The notes below the pieces were generated by a model, which saw nothing but the letters and a program-made list of their open reading frames with translations, made no database searches and was not told the DNA's origin. The position numbers were made by a program, and so were the translations under genes. From NCBI RefSeq assembly GCF_910594005.1, contig NC_057823.1:101666015-101730014 (forward strand): a DNA stretch of 64,000 nt, in the 5' to 3' direction. Source of the DNA: Cervus elaphus (Eukaryota > Chordata > Mammalia > Artiodactyla > Cervidae). This document shows, piece after piece, positions 10,004 through 21,931 of the stretch. Every line of letters begins with the position of its first letter. Position 1 is the stretch's first letter.

Positions 10004-11968
10004 TAAGAAAGGAAATTATTTCCAATAAAGGGAGCTAAGTGTGTAATCACTGACATGTGAAAAGATTTAATGCTGAAGAAATGAAGAGTAGTATCCTGTG
10101 GCTGATATTGAAGGGCCTGGAATTTTATGTTAAGTAGTTTAGGACCTCTGGGTTACTCTACTTTCAAACAACCCTCATTATTGGTTTCCTGGGTGGTTGT
10201 TGATGCTCGTGGATTTAACTGTTTTGTATCTTTGAACATACAATTAAATTATCAGACTTTTGTTGGACACAAGTGCAATGCCCACTAATAAAGCATGTGC
10301 GGTTTTTAAAAAGATAGACATGCTTGTAAAGTAGATTCCAGTTGTCCATGATTGTTGCTGTGGAAGAGTGCATACAAGAGGAGGTATTAGTAGTATTCAC
10401 TTGGAAATTTCATATTGTGTTTGTCAACATTTATGAAATATGAGCAGTGTATTTTAGACTATATACGAGATTGCATTACAAGAGTGATGACATGGGTTTT
10501 TATATTCTTTGAAAGTATATTTGTAAATAAAAAGTATTTTTACAACTGGTAATAAGTTTAATGTTCTGAAGTATGTGTTTGCTGTCAGCACACCTGATAC
10601 AGTGAATTACACCTAGGAAACCTACAGATTAATATCTTGCAGGCATTGGTAATCTTTGTAAATGCTGTTACCTACTGTGAGCGATAGTTATATTTTTTGG
10701 ATAGACCACCCAAAATTTATCTTAAACTTCATTTGCAGTTTGGGAACTGATAGAAGCTTTACATATTTGGAGCATCACTCTGTGTGACATCTGACTTTAG
10801 CGTCGTGAAATCGTGTTTTCTGCCTTCTTAACTGTTACTCAGTTACAGGATTTCTTGCCCAGTACTCTTTTGTGTCTTTTAATAACAGTCGTTGTAGTTT
10901 GAAACCCAAGATATCGATTTATAAATATATGTATAGGTTCTGATGTACTTCTCTGATAAAAATGTGAATGTAATATGTTTGGAATTTAAAACCCAGAGTT
11001 ACTCAAGTTATTCTTCTCTTCAAATTGAAAACATCTTAACATCTGTAGCTGTTACCCTTTAATGAAAAAGGAGCTTGGCAGTGCAGCAGTTCTTCTTAGA
11101 AACACTTCACAAAGACTGGTTCCTCTGCTACATGTACAGTTTGAGCAGTTGTTTCTTTTTACCACAAAGCAGCTGTCCGTATCACTGGCAGCAGCATGAA
11201 TTCAGAAATAAAAATTGCCATTAAAGGTTTACACATTTTCCCTAAATGTTTTCTAAACAGGAAACTGTAACTAGTAGCAAGAGGAGATTTTAAGTTAGGA
11301 AAGAATCAATCAGTCTTTGTTTTTATTATGGTTATCAAATTAAATATAATAGAAAGGTAACAACTGATCCTTAGGGTTTTTTTTTTTTTTTTTAATGAAC
11401 TCTAAATTAGAGAAATTTAATGTTTCCAAGGTGACATGAGCCAATTGAGTTATAAAGTGTGTGTGTATGCTTAATTTTGCCATTGCAACTTCTTAATGAA
11501 GGGCAGCCACATATATACTGTTTTTTTTTAGGATATTGTGCTAAGTTAGAAACCATATACATGCTTTATATAAACAGGACCAAACAGATTGTAAGTCGAT
11601 TTCCTCATGCCAGTATCAGAAAATAAATACTGTGATATCTAATGATGGCATTACTATTCAATTGCTTTGTGCTAGGAGGTAGAATCTTAAGTTCTTGTTA
11701 GCTTGTTAATATGTCAGACATACTTGGAAAATATGGCGTATTTCCTAATTATTATCCTAGTAACCTCGACTCTATATACTTCTGTTTTCTCAACAGTGTC
11801 AAGAAGTGTGAGCTTCAATTAATAGTTGGGATTATGAAATTACAGATTTAAAAGTGGAAATTGTGTAAATGTCATTATTCTAATAAAAATTCAAATTTGC
11901 AAGATGAAGAAACCATTGAATCGCCTTGAATAAATTGCTCCTAACAAAGCAGATCCTGAAGTGACCAT
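10004..11968. other. unique AT-rich sequence
   Basis: No gene or repeat family recognised. A T run lies at about 11378-11393 and another at 11521-11530. Confidence 0.5.
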
Positions 11969-12228
11969 CAGAGGGTGCAGAGGCATCACAGGATGAACAG
12001 ACCCCGGGTCCAGAGTGAGGAGCCGCTGACCCTCAGAGGGCGCAGAGGCGTCACAGGGTGAACAGACCCAGGGTCCAGAGTGAAGAGCCGCTGACCCTCA
12101 GAGGGCGCAGAGGCGTCACAGGATGAGCAGACCCAGGGTCCAGAGCAAGGAGCCGCTGACCCTCAGAGGGCGCAGAGGCATCACAGGATGAGCAGACCCA
12201 GGATCCAGAGTGAGGAGCCTCTGAGAGA
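11969..12228 (+). repeat. 65-bp GC-rich minisatellite, about 4 copies
   Basis: Units start at 11969, 12034, 12099 and 12164. Each carries cagagggcgcagaggc, gaacagacccagggtcc and gagccgctgaccct, with a few substitutions between copies. The last unit ends at about 12224-12228. It is markedly richer in G+C and CpG than the surrounding AT-rich DNA. 65 is not a multiple of three and no frame runs through, so it is not coding. Confidence 0.95.
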
Positions 12229-12624
12229 CGGGTATCTCTGTGCCCACAAAATAGTTAACATTTCAGAAAACATACAAGGCTTTGAGAGCATTTTGGTGAA
12301 TATGACATGAGTTTATGTTCATTCGAGTATAATCTTACTTTTCTTGATTTTTTTTTGAATGAACAAGTTGTTACTATGTTGGTTCTTAAAAAGTTTGAAT
12401 AGGATCATATCAGTAAAGCAGTGTTAAAAGCGGGATGTAATTACGGTTGCTGCTGTTTAAACTGAATCTAGGGTTTTTAAGTCATAAATTAGTATTTTAG
12501 ACAAATATAAATCCTAAGTTTTATATTTTATCTGTAAAGGTGGACTTTGGATTGGTGAGAAGAAATTGTTAGAATACAAGGCTTTGGAAAAATTTGAGAA
12601 AGAAAGACAAAAAATGCCATAAAA
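12229..12624. other. unique sequence
   Basis: No feature seen. Confidence 0.45.
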
Positions 12625-12814
12625 CAGCGGTCTCCAACCTTTTCGGCACCAAGGACTGATCTTATGGAAGACAGTTTTTCCACGAACCAGGGTTGGGGAT
12701 GGTTTCAGGACGATTCAGAAGCATTACATTTATTGTGCACTTTATTTCTATTATTATTACATCAGCTCCACCTCAGATCATGAGGGGTTAGATCCCAGAG
12801 GTTGGGGACCCCTG
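12625..12814. mobile_element. short non-autonomous hAT-type DNA transposon
   Basis: The ends are inverted repeats: cagcggtctccaacc at 12625-12639 and ggttggggacccctg at 12800-12814 (12-13 of 15 complementary). They are flanked by ccataaaa and ccgtaaga, a degraded 8-bp target duplication as hAT elements make. The internal text (ggcaccaaggactgat, cacctcagatcatg) resembles a common mammalian non-autonomous family. At 190 bp it has no coding capacity. Confidence 0.8.
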
Positions 12815-12822
12815 CCGTAAGA

Positions 12823-13706
12823 TGTCTTCTAAATACAAAACACGGTTTCTATTTGTTATTTTGGGTCTTTGAATTATTTTCTATTTTAATGATGTAATTT
12901 CATGAAACATATTTGTAGGCAGATTCTAATGAATTATTTGGTCCTTTGCACATTTTAAGAAACAAACTCAACTAAACAAACAAGCAAGCAAAAAAACTTA
13001 CCTAAAAGTAACTTTAAGTATTAATAGTTGACAGAAGCCACAAGTAAGCCGCCAGTTACAGAGCGGTTGTTTCCATCAAGTTTCATTTCCTGTTGTTAGT
13101 TGGACATTTAGATGAGGTAAAAATATTTTCAAAATAATATCTTTGGTTTATTTCATGACAATCTTAGAAGAAAGTGAGAACTGTATTTTCTATTAGTTGT
13201 AAGTGAGAGGAAATAAAAATTAATGATTTGTTGGGTATTTAGTTTTAAGGCTGTATATGAAAGAATTGCTCTAGAAGTAATGGTCTTTGGTGATTTTACG
13301 TTAGCTTTTCAAAATAAAATTGGCTTTTAAAATGAAATCTCACAAGAGGTGTTAAGTCATTGGAAATATTTTTTTGTTGTAGGCTGTCATTTACTAATAG
13401 ATGCCCCAAATTTCACAGCATTCCTCATTTTTTCACCATCGGAATCTTAGAGACACAGGAAGTCCCTAAAATTTGCCCTCTTTCCATCTTTTCAGTGACC
13501 ACCTTCCTCATTAACTGAATTAGGGGAATATCTAGTAATACTGTTCTTTACACTGCTCTGTATGTAGGAATCAGGCTCTTAGAACTTGCTTAAGAGGTAG
13601 ATATTGAGATTATATCCCTACATATCTAATAGCAGGAATATCTCTGTTTATACCTTTTATTACATGTAGAGTGTTACAAGAATTCTTGGAGCGATAAAGT
13701 ACCATT
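12823..13706. other. unique AT-rich sequence
   Basis: No feature seen. Confidence 0.45.
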
Positions 13707-13812
13707 CATTGAATAGACTTATGTATGAAAACTTAGAAATTGTCACAGAGGTTCTGGAGCATTGAATAGACTTATGTATGAATGTTTAGAAATTGTCATT
13801 GAGATTCTGGGG
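13707..13812. repeat. 53-bp tandem duplication
   Basis: cattgaatagacttatgtat at 13707 recurs exactly at 13760. The two 53-bp units differ at a handful of positions (for example gaaaacttag versus gaatgtttag). It matches no known interspersed repeat and looks like a local duplication of unique DNA. Confidence 0.9.
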
Positions 13813-15098
13813 CCAATCCAGCTTGTTCTGCAGGCTTGTAGTTTCTAGTTGAGATGGGGAAGATGGTAATCTAAGAGAAAAAAATTAATGCTCTTGCTGA
13901 ATGCTAAAAACTGCATTTCAACAGTGATTGGGAAGGTCTATTAACATTTATACCAATCTCGTGAATTAGCAAAAGATAAATAAACTTTAGATGTATAAAT
14001 TAAGCCAATAGGATGATAGACATAGGTAATTCTACTTTGAATAAAAAAGAAAACAAAGATATATTAAATCACATTTCATACCTGAAGGAGAGAGGGGTCT
14101 GAACATACTGTGTAGGGCAGGGACAAGTCATTTCAAAAAGACTGAAAATACAGAAAAACAAGGTTTTACCCTTAGTGCATTTATTCAACATTCTGTTACT
14201 ATGTACCAGACATTGGTCATCTTGTTGCTATTTTAAGACCAATCAATTCTTAGTACTTGGAATTCTAAAGAGAGCATATCTTTCCCTTAGATCCTTTCTA
14301 GCTCAGAATATATCAGATATCCTAGTACTTTTAATAAACATTCTATTTACCCTGAATTAATTTCTGGACCCTACAAGCTTGGATATAACTCAGTTATGAA
14401 AGGCAGCTATGTCTTCTAATTTATTGTTGATGTGAGTCTTTTATGGTTCATTATACTAAATTGATATTGTTCATATTACTCAAGTAATTTTGTAGCCCAA
14501 CTGGAGAGAACTGGGGCTACGTCGACTTTAAATGTCAGGGTGACAGAGGGTTATATTTCAAGAAGATAAATGACTGCATTGGAAATAAAGAGTTAGTGTT
14601 TAAAAGGAATTGTTTTATATTGTTAGTATTGCTACTCTTTTTGGGTCTTTATTCCTCACTCATAAGGCACTAGGGACAGCAAAAGTTTTTTAACTCATTC
14701 CTCAAGGTGTGGTCAGGACTTCATGCCATCCTTCAAAGACAGTTTGATATTTATCTTCTGTAAAGGTCTCCAGGGAAGGGAAATTTATATGCCACCTTGG
14801 TGACTTATCCTAGTGTGTAGAAGCCTTCGTACATTTGTACAAGAAAGAATGGAGAAAATTCCAGTTTGACGTAAAAGTCTTCATTTCCAGTGGGTTATCT
14901 GACAAGGAGGGGAGGCGCATCTCTTCTCTTTTCTTGTGGAGATGAGAGACCTCTCACAGCTCTAACTTTGCCCTGTATTCTAAAATCATCTTGATCCTGC
15001 GAATGTTTAAAGAATGGAGTTCGGGAACAGTTGTCAGGCAGTGTGTGCAATTTTGGGAAAAGGAGAGGTTGAGGGGAACTCCTGAATATCCTCTTCTT
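13813..15098. other. mostly unique sequence
   Basis: Around 14174-14222 a faint L2-like block (ttattcaacattctg, ctatgtaccagacattgg) is possible. Otherwise nothing is seen. Confidence 0.4.
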
Positions 15099-15100
15099 CT

Positions 15101-15134
15101 TAAAAAAAAAAAAATATATATATATATATATATA
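15101..15134. repeat. (A)n(TA)n microsatellite
   Basis: A run of about 12 A followed by about 11 TA units. Confidence 0.9.
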
Positions 15135-16208
15135 GTTTTCTTTTTTACTTTGCTCTAGTTACATCTATTTCTCCCAGCTCATGTTCTCACAAGCTCCTGT
15201 CAGTGAACACAAGCTTAGGCCATGACAAATCATGACATTCAGGTGCCAAACTCTCTGAGACTCTGTGACAGAAAGAGAAGGTTAAAAAAAAAAAAAGCAG
15301 ACTTACAGTGAATGAGGCGGGTAGGCCTAACATGTGAAATGTTTATCTCCACCCTAACTGGGAAGCTGATGCCCTGGTGTTAGGGTGGACCAGGGAGTGG
15401 GCGAAGAGTTCCTGTTTTGGAGAAGTGTAGAAAATATACTCGTGGCCCTGTGTGTAACATTAAGGACCAGGCCTGCTCTATGTCAGGCATAATCTGTATT
15501 CCCCTGGCCATTTGACATAGTTTGGAACTTGAAAGAAAACAAGAAAAAGCAACCAAAGCAGAAGTTATATTTTAATAAGATGATAATTTTGGACTGTTCT
15601 CCCCAGAGATGGTCTGTTCAAAAGTTTTGTGGATATGATGCTATTTTAATGAAAGCAACATGAGAAATGCAGCATATTACTCCATAATCAAGCTGTGATA
15701 ATGTTTCCATTGGATATTGCGTCAGTGTTCTGTAATCTGGTCTGGTTCCAGATGAAATTTAAGGTGTTGACTACAGACTATAAAGTCCAAAATTATCTGG
15801 ATCTTGGTTACTTTATTCTCCTCTAATGTGATACATTAAAAATTTAAACTTCTGCATATTCTTGCTGAAAGTTTTCAGACTACACTGATGAGAATTGGAG
15901 AATAAAATGTGTTTTGGATGCATGACTCCTTGCTCAGGAGCTTACCTTTTTTGGTGGAGGAAGGGACAGGGTGAACTTACAAATATTGGAAACAGTATCT
16001 GTTGACATTGACATTCCTTTGACAAAGGAAGTTTTGTTTCAAAGTCTTGAATATTTAAATTATCTAAAATAACTAATTACTTTTAAATCCCAAATATTGT
16101 TTTCCATGTATATTCTTACAAATATGCAAGTATTACATGCACACGTAAGTTGTATGGAGTTAAATTTGTGTTATAGGATAATGCAATTCTGGCTTAGGGC
16201 TAGAGGTA
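15135..16208. other. unique sequence, possible L2 trace
   Basis: An A run lies at about 15284-15296. Around 15755-15830 (tgactacagactataaagtcc, atctggatcttgg) there is weak resemblance to L2. No gene is seen. Confidence 0.4.
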
Positions 16209-16582
16209 TGTTATAGACTAAATGTTTATCTCCCCTCAGAATTCATGTGTTGATGCCTTAGCCCTTAATATGATTGTATTTGGAGGTGGGGCCTTTGGGA
16301 AGTAATTATATTTAGATGAGGTCATGAGGGTGTGATCCTCACAAAGGCATTAGTGTCCTGAAGAGACCGGAACTCTGGAACTCTTTCCCCTCTTTGCCGT
16401 GTGAGAACTAAGTGAAAAGGCAACCTTCTACAAGCCAGAAAGAGAGTTCTCACCACGAATCAAATTTGTCAGCAACTTGATTTTTGATTTCTCAGCCTCC
16501 AAAACTTTAAGAAATAAATGTCTATTATTTAAGCTGCCCAGTTTATGGTGTTTTGTTAGAGCAACCTGAGTTGACTAAGACA
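16209..16582 (+). mobile_element. solo MLT1-type LTR (ERVL-MaLR)
   Basis: The LTR starts tgttatagac and ends gttgactaagaca. In between are ttcatgtgttgatgcc, ggtggggcctttgggaag, gaggtcatgaggg, a late aataaatg and the terminal tatggtgttttgttagagc. At 374 bp it matches the usual MLT1 length, so it looks complete. No internal retroviral sequence flanks it, so this is a recombined solo LTR with no coding content. Confidence 0.85.
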
Positions 16583-16639
16583 GGACGGAAATATCAAATG
16601 GTTGTAAGATATAAAATATTACTCTATTGCTTTCTTTAT

Positions 16640-17020
16640 GCAGTGGATTGTTGAACCATCTATGTTATCTTTAATAAATCTCTTCCTGCCATGGACCCAT
16701 CCTGTTGGCTTCAAAAATTATCTGTTCCTCAAAATCTGTACTTTGGAATTTTACCTGTTTTCTATTAGCCCAAAACTTATAGGTTGCTTATTTGTATATC
16801 CCTTCCCTCTTTACATATATTCAAATCATCACCAATTCTCATACCACTCTTTAAATATATATTGATTCTGGCCTTTTAATTCGTATCCACCCTGGTCAAA
16901 TCTGCCATCATTTCCTGACTTGATGATTGCAGAATTCTCTTAATTGGATTCCTACTTATAGTCTAGGTCTACTGCAAGTCATTTTATTCATAGTGGTCAG
17001 CATCATCTTTTTAAAAAATT
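16640..17020 (+). repeat. L2 LINE fragment (weak)
   Basis: The blocks ctcttaattggattcctac and catagtggtcagcatcatc resemble an L2 3' region in forward orientation. It is very diverged and abuts the ancient L1 at 17021. Confidence 0.4.
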
Positions 17021-17203
17021 AATGGTTTATTTTTTTGCAGTTTTAGGTTTATAAAAAAGATTGAGTAGAAAGTACAGAGAGTTTCCATACATGTCACCGG
17101 CCCAGTTTCCCCTGTTATTGACATCTTGCTTTTTTGTGCTATACTTGTTATAATTGATGAGCCATAGTTGATAACATTATTGGTAACGGAAATCTATAGT
17201 TCA

Positions 17204-18240
17204 GCACCTGTGAGAAATTCTTAAAGAGCTGGGAGTACCAGGCCACCTTACTCGCCTCCTAAGGAACCTGTGAGCAGGTCAAAAAGCAACAGTTAGAACT
17301 GGACATGGAACAACAGACTGGTTCCAAATAGGAAAAGGAGTACGTCAAGGCTGTATATTGTCACCCTACTTATTTAACTTATATGCAGAGTACATCATGG
17401 GAAATGCCAGGATGGATGAAGCACAAGCTGGAATCAAGATTGCTGGGAGAAATATCAACAGTCTCCAGTATGCAGATGACACCACACTTATGGCAGAAAG
17501 CAAAGAAGAACTAGATACTCTTGATGAAACTGAAACAGAGAGTGAAAAATTTGGCATAAAACTCAACATTCAGGAAACTAAGATCATGGTATCTGGTCCC
17601 ATCACTTCATGGCAAATAGATGGGGAAACAATGCAAACAGTGACAACTTAATTTTCTTGGGCTCCAAAATCACTGCAGATGGTGACTGCAGCCATGAAAT
17701 TAAAAGACACTTGCTCCTTGGAAGGAAACTTATGACCAACCTAGACAACATATTAAAAAGCATAGGCATTACTTTGCCAGTAAAGGTCTGTCTAGTCAAA
17801 GCAATGGTTTTTCCAGTGGTCATATACGGATATGAGAGACCATAAAGAAGGTTGAGCACCGAAGAATTGATACTTTTGAACTGTGGTGCTGAAGAACACT
17901 CCTGAGAGTCCCTTGGACTGCAAGGAGATCCAACCAGTCCATCCTAAAGGAAATCAACCTTGAATATTCATTGAATGGACTGATGCTGAAGCTGAAGCTC
18001 CAATACTTTGGCCACCTGATGTGAAGAGCTGACTCACTGGAAAAGACTCTGATGCTGGGAAAGATTGAAGGTGGAAGGAGAAGGGGACGACAGGATGAGA
18101 TGGTTGGATGGCATCACTGACTCAATGGACATGATTTGAGTAAAATCCAGGAGACAGTGAAGGACAGGGAAGCCTGACGTGCTGCAGTCTTTGGGGTCAC
18201 AAAGAGTCCGGCGTGACTTAGCAACTGAACAAAAACAACA
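17204..18240 (+). mobile_element. BovB (RTE) LINE, 5'-truncated
   Basis: About 1.04 kb of BovB from the middle of the reverse transcriptase to the 3' tail (gcaactgaacaaaaacaacaa). The insertion has an 8-bp TSD in the surrounding L1. The 3' segment shares sequence with the BovA SINE body, as known for this family pair. Confidence 0.92.
17358..18100 (+). pseudogene. BovB reverse transcriptase pseudogene
   Basis: A 97-codon open piece at 17358-17651 carries the RT core NLYAEYIMGNARM and the intact catalytic box YADDTTLMAES. A frame change then gives a second piece (17609-17845) with GSKITADGDCSHEIKR. Further stops and small deletions follow toward the C terminus (for example a lost aagaag region near 17840). 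The endonuclease domain is absent through 5' truncation. Non-functional. Confidence 0.85.
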
Positions 18241-18420
18241 ATAGTTCATATTAGCATTCACTGTTTCATACTCCATTGGTTTTTACTAATGTACAGAGAC
18301 ATGTATCCACAATTCAAGTATCTTACAGAACAGTTTTATTGTCCTAAAATTTTTGTCTACTGTACTGATGCATTCCTCACTCCCCTTACCATCTAGCAAC
18401 AACTGATTTCACATCCCTCT

Positions 18421-20220
18421 CTACATGCTAATTGGAAAATGAAAGTCTAATATTTTAGCATACTGTTTTATAATTTATATTATTGATATCAGAATTAATT
18501 TGTTTTTATAATAAGCTCCTAGAGATGTGCTGTTTTTCTTCTTTTTTAAAAGATGAAACCATTTTGAGGATTGAAGGAAACTAAGGACCCTCACCTTATT
18601 TTTACTGACATCCACCCTATTACATAAATAAAACTTCATTGGTTTTAGGGCACTCTGAAGCCATGCAAAGCACTGCTATCCTAAAGAGATTTCTGTGTAG
18701 ATTTCTTCTACAATTTCTGTGTAGTTGTTTCTATCACATAGAAAAAAGTACTAACTACATTTCTTCAACATTAACTAAAATTAATGTATAAATATGAAAA
18801 ATTTACACCAGCTTCCTGTCTGGGGAAAAGAGGTGCAAAGAGACAGAATTCACTTTTAGAACAAGTTAATGAATATAGTTTTTCTGCAACATGTTGGGAT
18901 TTTTCTACTAGAGGTTGGAGATTTTAAGATTGCCCAAACACTCAAACGTTGTAGAAAAACTGGTTCTCATTCTGTTTGTGAAAGACATTTCAATCTGCGC
19001 CATTTCTCATTCACAACGTGCTTTGTCCTTTTCAGTCTCACCGTCCTAATTCTGTTCAGCTTTTCTTATACATTATTTTTCTCCAAATATGAGATTATGT
19101 TTCTAAAAAGAGTAACATTTATCACTAAGATACCTGAATTCATGGAAATAATAGGACTGTAGACCAAGGAAAACCCTTCTGAGATAATGCTAATTTTTCC
19201 CCTTGCTTGCCCTTCTCTTCACCATAGCTCCACAGCAGATTGGTGAGAGGTCTGCTGCCCCTCCCATAGCCATGGTGAACTTTCTGGAATTTGCAAAGGA
19301 GGCTTGAGGGCTCTCCATGGGCTTAAATGATTTTAGCAAAGCCTTCTCATTCTTTGTGTTGCTGAGTCAAACCTCCCTGCCCGCTCCCCCCGCCCCCACC
19401 CCCTGCCAAATAGGCTTATGAGGAATCCTGAAGAGCTCAGGTTCCTTGTTGGTAAGACAGTTACTCCTGGATTCACCTCGTCACTTCAAACACCTAAGAC
19501 AATAATCTCCCCCAGATGCTGTGTTTTGAACTGCTTACCCTTCTAAGAAAAGCATCAGGACAAATTCCATCATGCCTTACACTTCTGTTTATCAAAGTCA
19601 CCTTCAGAAGCCTGAAATCTTAGTTCATAGGTTATTACTGGACTCATGCCCCATAAACCCAAAAAATTCTCTTAATTCGACCAGATAATTTGCTTCCATC
19701 CTTTATTTTACACTTTTTCACTGTGCCCTTACAGTTTGTCATCAAAATCTAAAATCCTTGGTATTTTCAGCTCTCTCTTCATTACCTTCACTTCAGTTTT
19801 TTTCTTTAACTGCATCCTGGTCATCTTTGAGGATATTGATTCTCTTCTATCAATAGCTCTCTTTACTGGTGACTATTTTTATATCTCATATTTCACATGT
19901 AATGGAGCTTGGGGAGGGGATAGTTGTCCTTATTCTGTTCCATTGTCCCTTCTAGACCACTCCGTCTCCTTCCTCCCTCTAAAAGACAAGACCCTCTGAA
20001 ATACATTTCTTTTTGGTGATGTGCAAACCTCCCCGCTCCTTCGTTGGAGATATGAGCATCCAGATAACTTTCTTCATTCTTGTTGACTTCAGCATTGACG
20101 GTGCTCATGCCCAACACACCTGAGCTCCTTGACCTCATTTTTGCGGACACACTATAGTCCATGTCCTCTCCTAGTGTGTGTCATTACCCGTGACTTCATG
20201 TCTTCCACTCTTTGAGCAAC
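18421..20220. other. mostly unique sequence
   Basis: No gene is seen. A C-rich tract lies at 19378-19405. Frames at 18869-19162 and 19736-19999 look random. Confidence 0.45.
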
Positions 20221-20625
20221 TGTGTCAGTTTTAAATTGCCGCCATAAGGACCTTAGTAGTTTAAACAACACATTTGTTTTATACTGTATTTCTAGAGGTG
20301 AGAGGTCTAAAGTGAATCTTTAGGGGAGAATATGTTTTCTCAGCTCTTTCCACTTCTAGAGGCTATTGGCTTTCCTACCTTCCTCTTCAGAGTCAGAAGA
20401 ATAGCATCTTCAAAACTCATTCTGACCTTGACCCTCTGTTTCTATCGTCACATTTCTGTCCTCTGTCTCAAATTCTTGACTTCCCCGTAAAAGGGCCCTT
20501 GTGGTCCCCACTTTAAGATCTTTAACTTAATCACATCCACAAGGTCCCTTTTGCCTTAAGAGATAACATATTCAGAGGTTCAGGGGATTAGTGTGTGGAC
20601 ATCTTTAATGGGCCATTGTTCCCGA
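20221..20625 (-). mobile_element. MaLR-like LTR remnant
   Basis: Reverse-oriented blocks tgtgtcagttt, gccgccataagg, tagtttaaacaacac and, later, cttaatcacatccac resemble a reverse MST/MLT-type LTR. It is strongly diverged. The family group is inferred and the subfamily is not. Confidence 0.45.
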
Positions 20626-21449
20626 CTAAATCCACTGTCTGTAGGTTTCTAAGTCACTTACTGATTCCCTGCCTCAAACATTGTTTGATTGCATTTGGAT
20701 CTAATCCATTTACTGTACTACTTATTCATTGTCTGCTCCTGTCTTAATGGGTTCACTTTTCTCCTTATCCAATTTATATTCTATGATCTTTTTCTACAAT
20801 TAATTTCTTCCAGACACTCTCAGTGATCCTCCTCCCATCCTCCTCCCCACCCCTGCTTTCTGTAAACATCAGGATGTGTTTCCAGTTAAACCAAACCAAC
20901 TCTCTTCCCATCTACTTTGCACGTGCACCTAAGCAGCAGGATGTGGTTAGAGAGAAATGTATGTTCAGGGAGATCTTTCTTGTTCTTACCATTCTGTTTC
21001 CCTCCACGTGTAGTATAGGGGCTTCAGGAGCGTGCCTGTCCTGTCTCTACCCTCTCATTCACTCTGCCCTGAAGGAGGTGATTGAAACGGGCAATTAGGA
21101 GCATTTGCCTTGTCCTCCTTGGGATCTGGCTGCCTGCAGGAAGTATGAGTTCCCTCTGCTGTCTGCTGTGCTGCTGGGAGATGGGTCTGACCCTGAGGGG
21201 GTCTTGTAGTTTCTTAACGCCGACTATAACTGGGTTGGCAGGTCTATGAAACTGTAGGTTTTAATATTATGTAGTCCTGTTTCCCATAGATATCAGAGGC
21301 ATTTTCCAAATTCAAAAAACTGTTAACAAATTCATCTGCTATCAACAAAAACAGATGACATTTGGTTTCTTATTTGCCTCTTCCTTATTTTTTTTTTCTC
21401 AAGTGAAATAGAACTGAGTGTGTTATTTATTGAGTGTCCCCAGACTCTG
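20626..21449. other. unique sequence
   Basis: The region is moderately GC-rich with no recognisable feature. The 91-codon frame at 20823-21098 has no family resemblance. Confidence 0.4.
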
Positions 21450-21665
21450 ACCACTCTACCCAGAGCAGCCCCCGTGCACTCTCTGTTTCTTTGCCCGGCT
21501 TTGGTTTCTTCCTGATCGTCACCAATACCTGATAGAATCTACTTATTTTATTTGCTTTCTGTTTCCTCTTTTAAGTGAGGGTAAGCTGTTTGTTTCAGCC
21601 GTGTTCTCAGTGCTGGGAACAGTGCATGGCTCACAGTGTATATTTACTGAATGATTATTGAAGGA
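21450..21665 (+). repeat. L2 LINE 3' end
   Basis: The forward L2 terminal pattern is followed as gtgctgggaacagtgcatgg then ctcacagtgtatatttactg and aatgattattgaagg. No coding sequence. Confidence 0.6.
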
Positions 21666-21708
21666 AAGCATATAAGAACATTTTCAGTATCACATGAAGA
21701 TTCAGTTT

Positions 21709-21918
21709 GGAAAAAAGAAAGTGTGAGTCGCTCAGCCGTGTCCGACTCTTTGCCTCCCCATGGACTGTAGCCCACCAGGTTCTTCTGTCTGTGGGATTCT
21801 CCAGGCAAGAATACTGGAGTGAATTGCCATTTCCTTCTCCAGGGGAATCTTTCTGACCCAGGGATTAAACCTGGGTCTCCTGCATTGCAGGCAGATTCTT
21901 TGCCATTTGAGCTACCAG
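21709..21918 (-). mobile_element. Bov-tA SINE
   Basis: Full reverse Bov-tA with body (catggactgtagcccacc, gcaagaatactggagtg) and head (gcattgcaggcagattc, tgagctaccagg). The flanks gaagattcagttt (21696-21708) and gaagattcaattt (21919-21931) are a 12-of-13 target duplication. Confidence 0.93.
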
Positions 21919-21931
21919 GAAGATTCAATTT

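Larger units (their letters stand above)
17021..18420 (-). mobile_element. ancient L1 3' UTR fragment split by BovB
   Basis: The left part (17021-17203: agtagaaagtacagagag, cagtttcccctgttattgac) and the right part (18241-18420: gttcatattagcattcac, gacatgtatccac) are adjacent segments of one old L1 3' region in reverse orientation. The direct repeat atagttca at 17196-17203 and 18241-18248 marks where BovB landed. No ORF remains in the L1 portion. Confidence 0.78.

Noticed and set aside
11969..12228. CRISPR-like array
   Set aside because: The 65-bp units are head to tail with no unique spacers, and the genome is mammalian; it is a minisatellite.
16209..16582. Endogenous retrovirus with coding genes around the MLT1 LTR
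   Set aside because: Neither flank shows retroviral internal sequence; it is a solo LTR. The other MaLR pieces also lack internal regions.
19370..19410. CpG island or promoter
   Set aside because: The C-rich tract is short and nearly free of CpG; no transcription-start features surround it.
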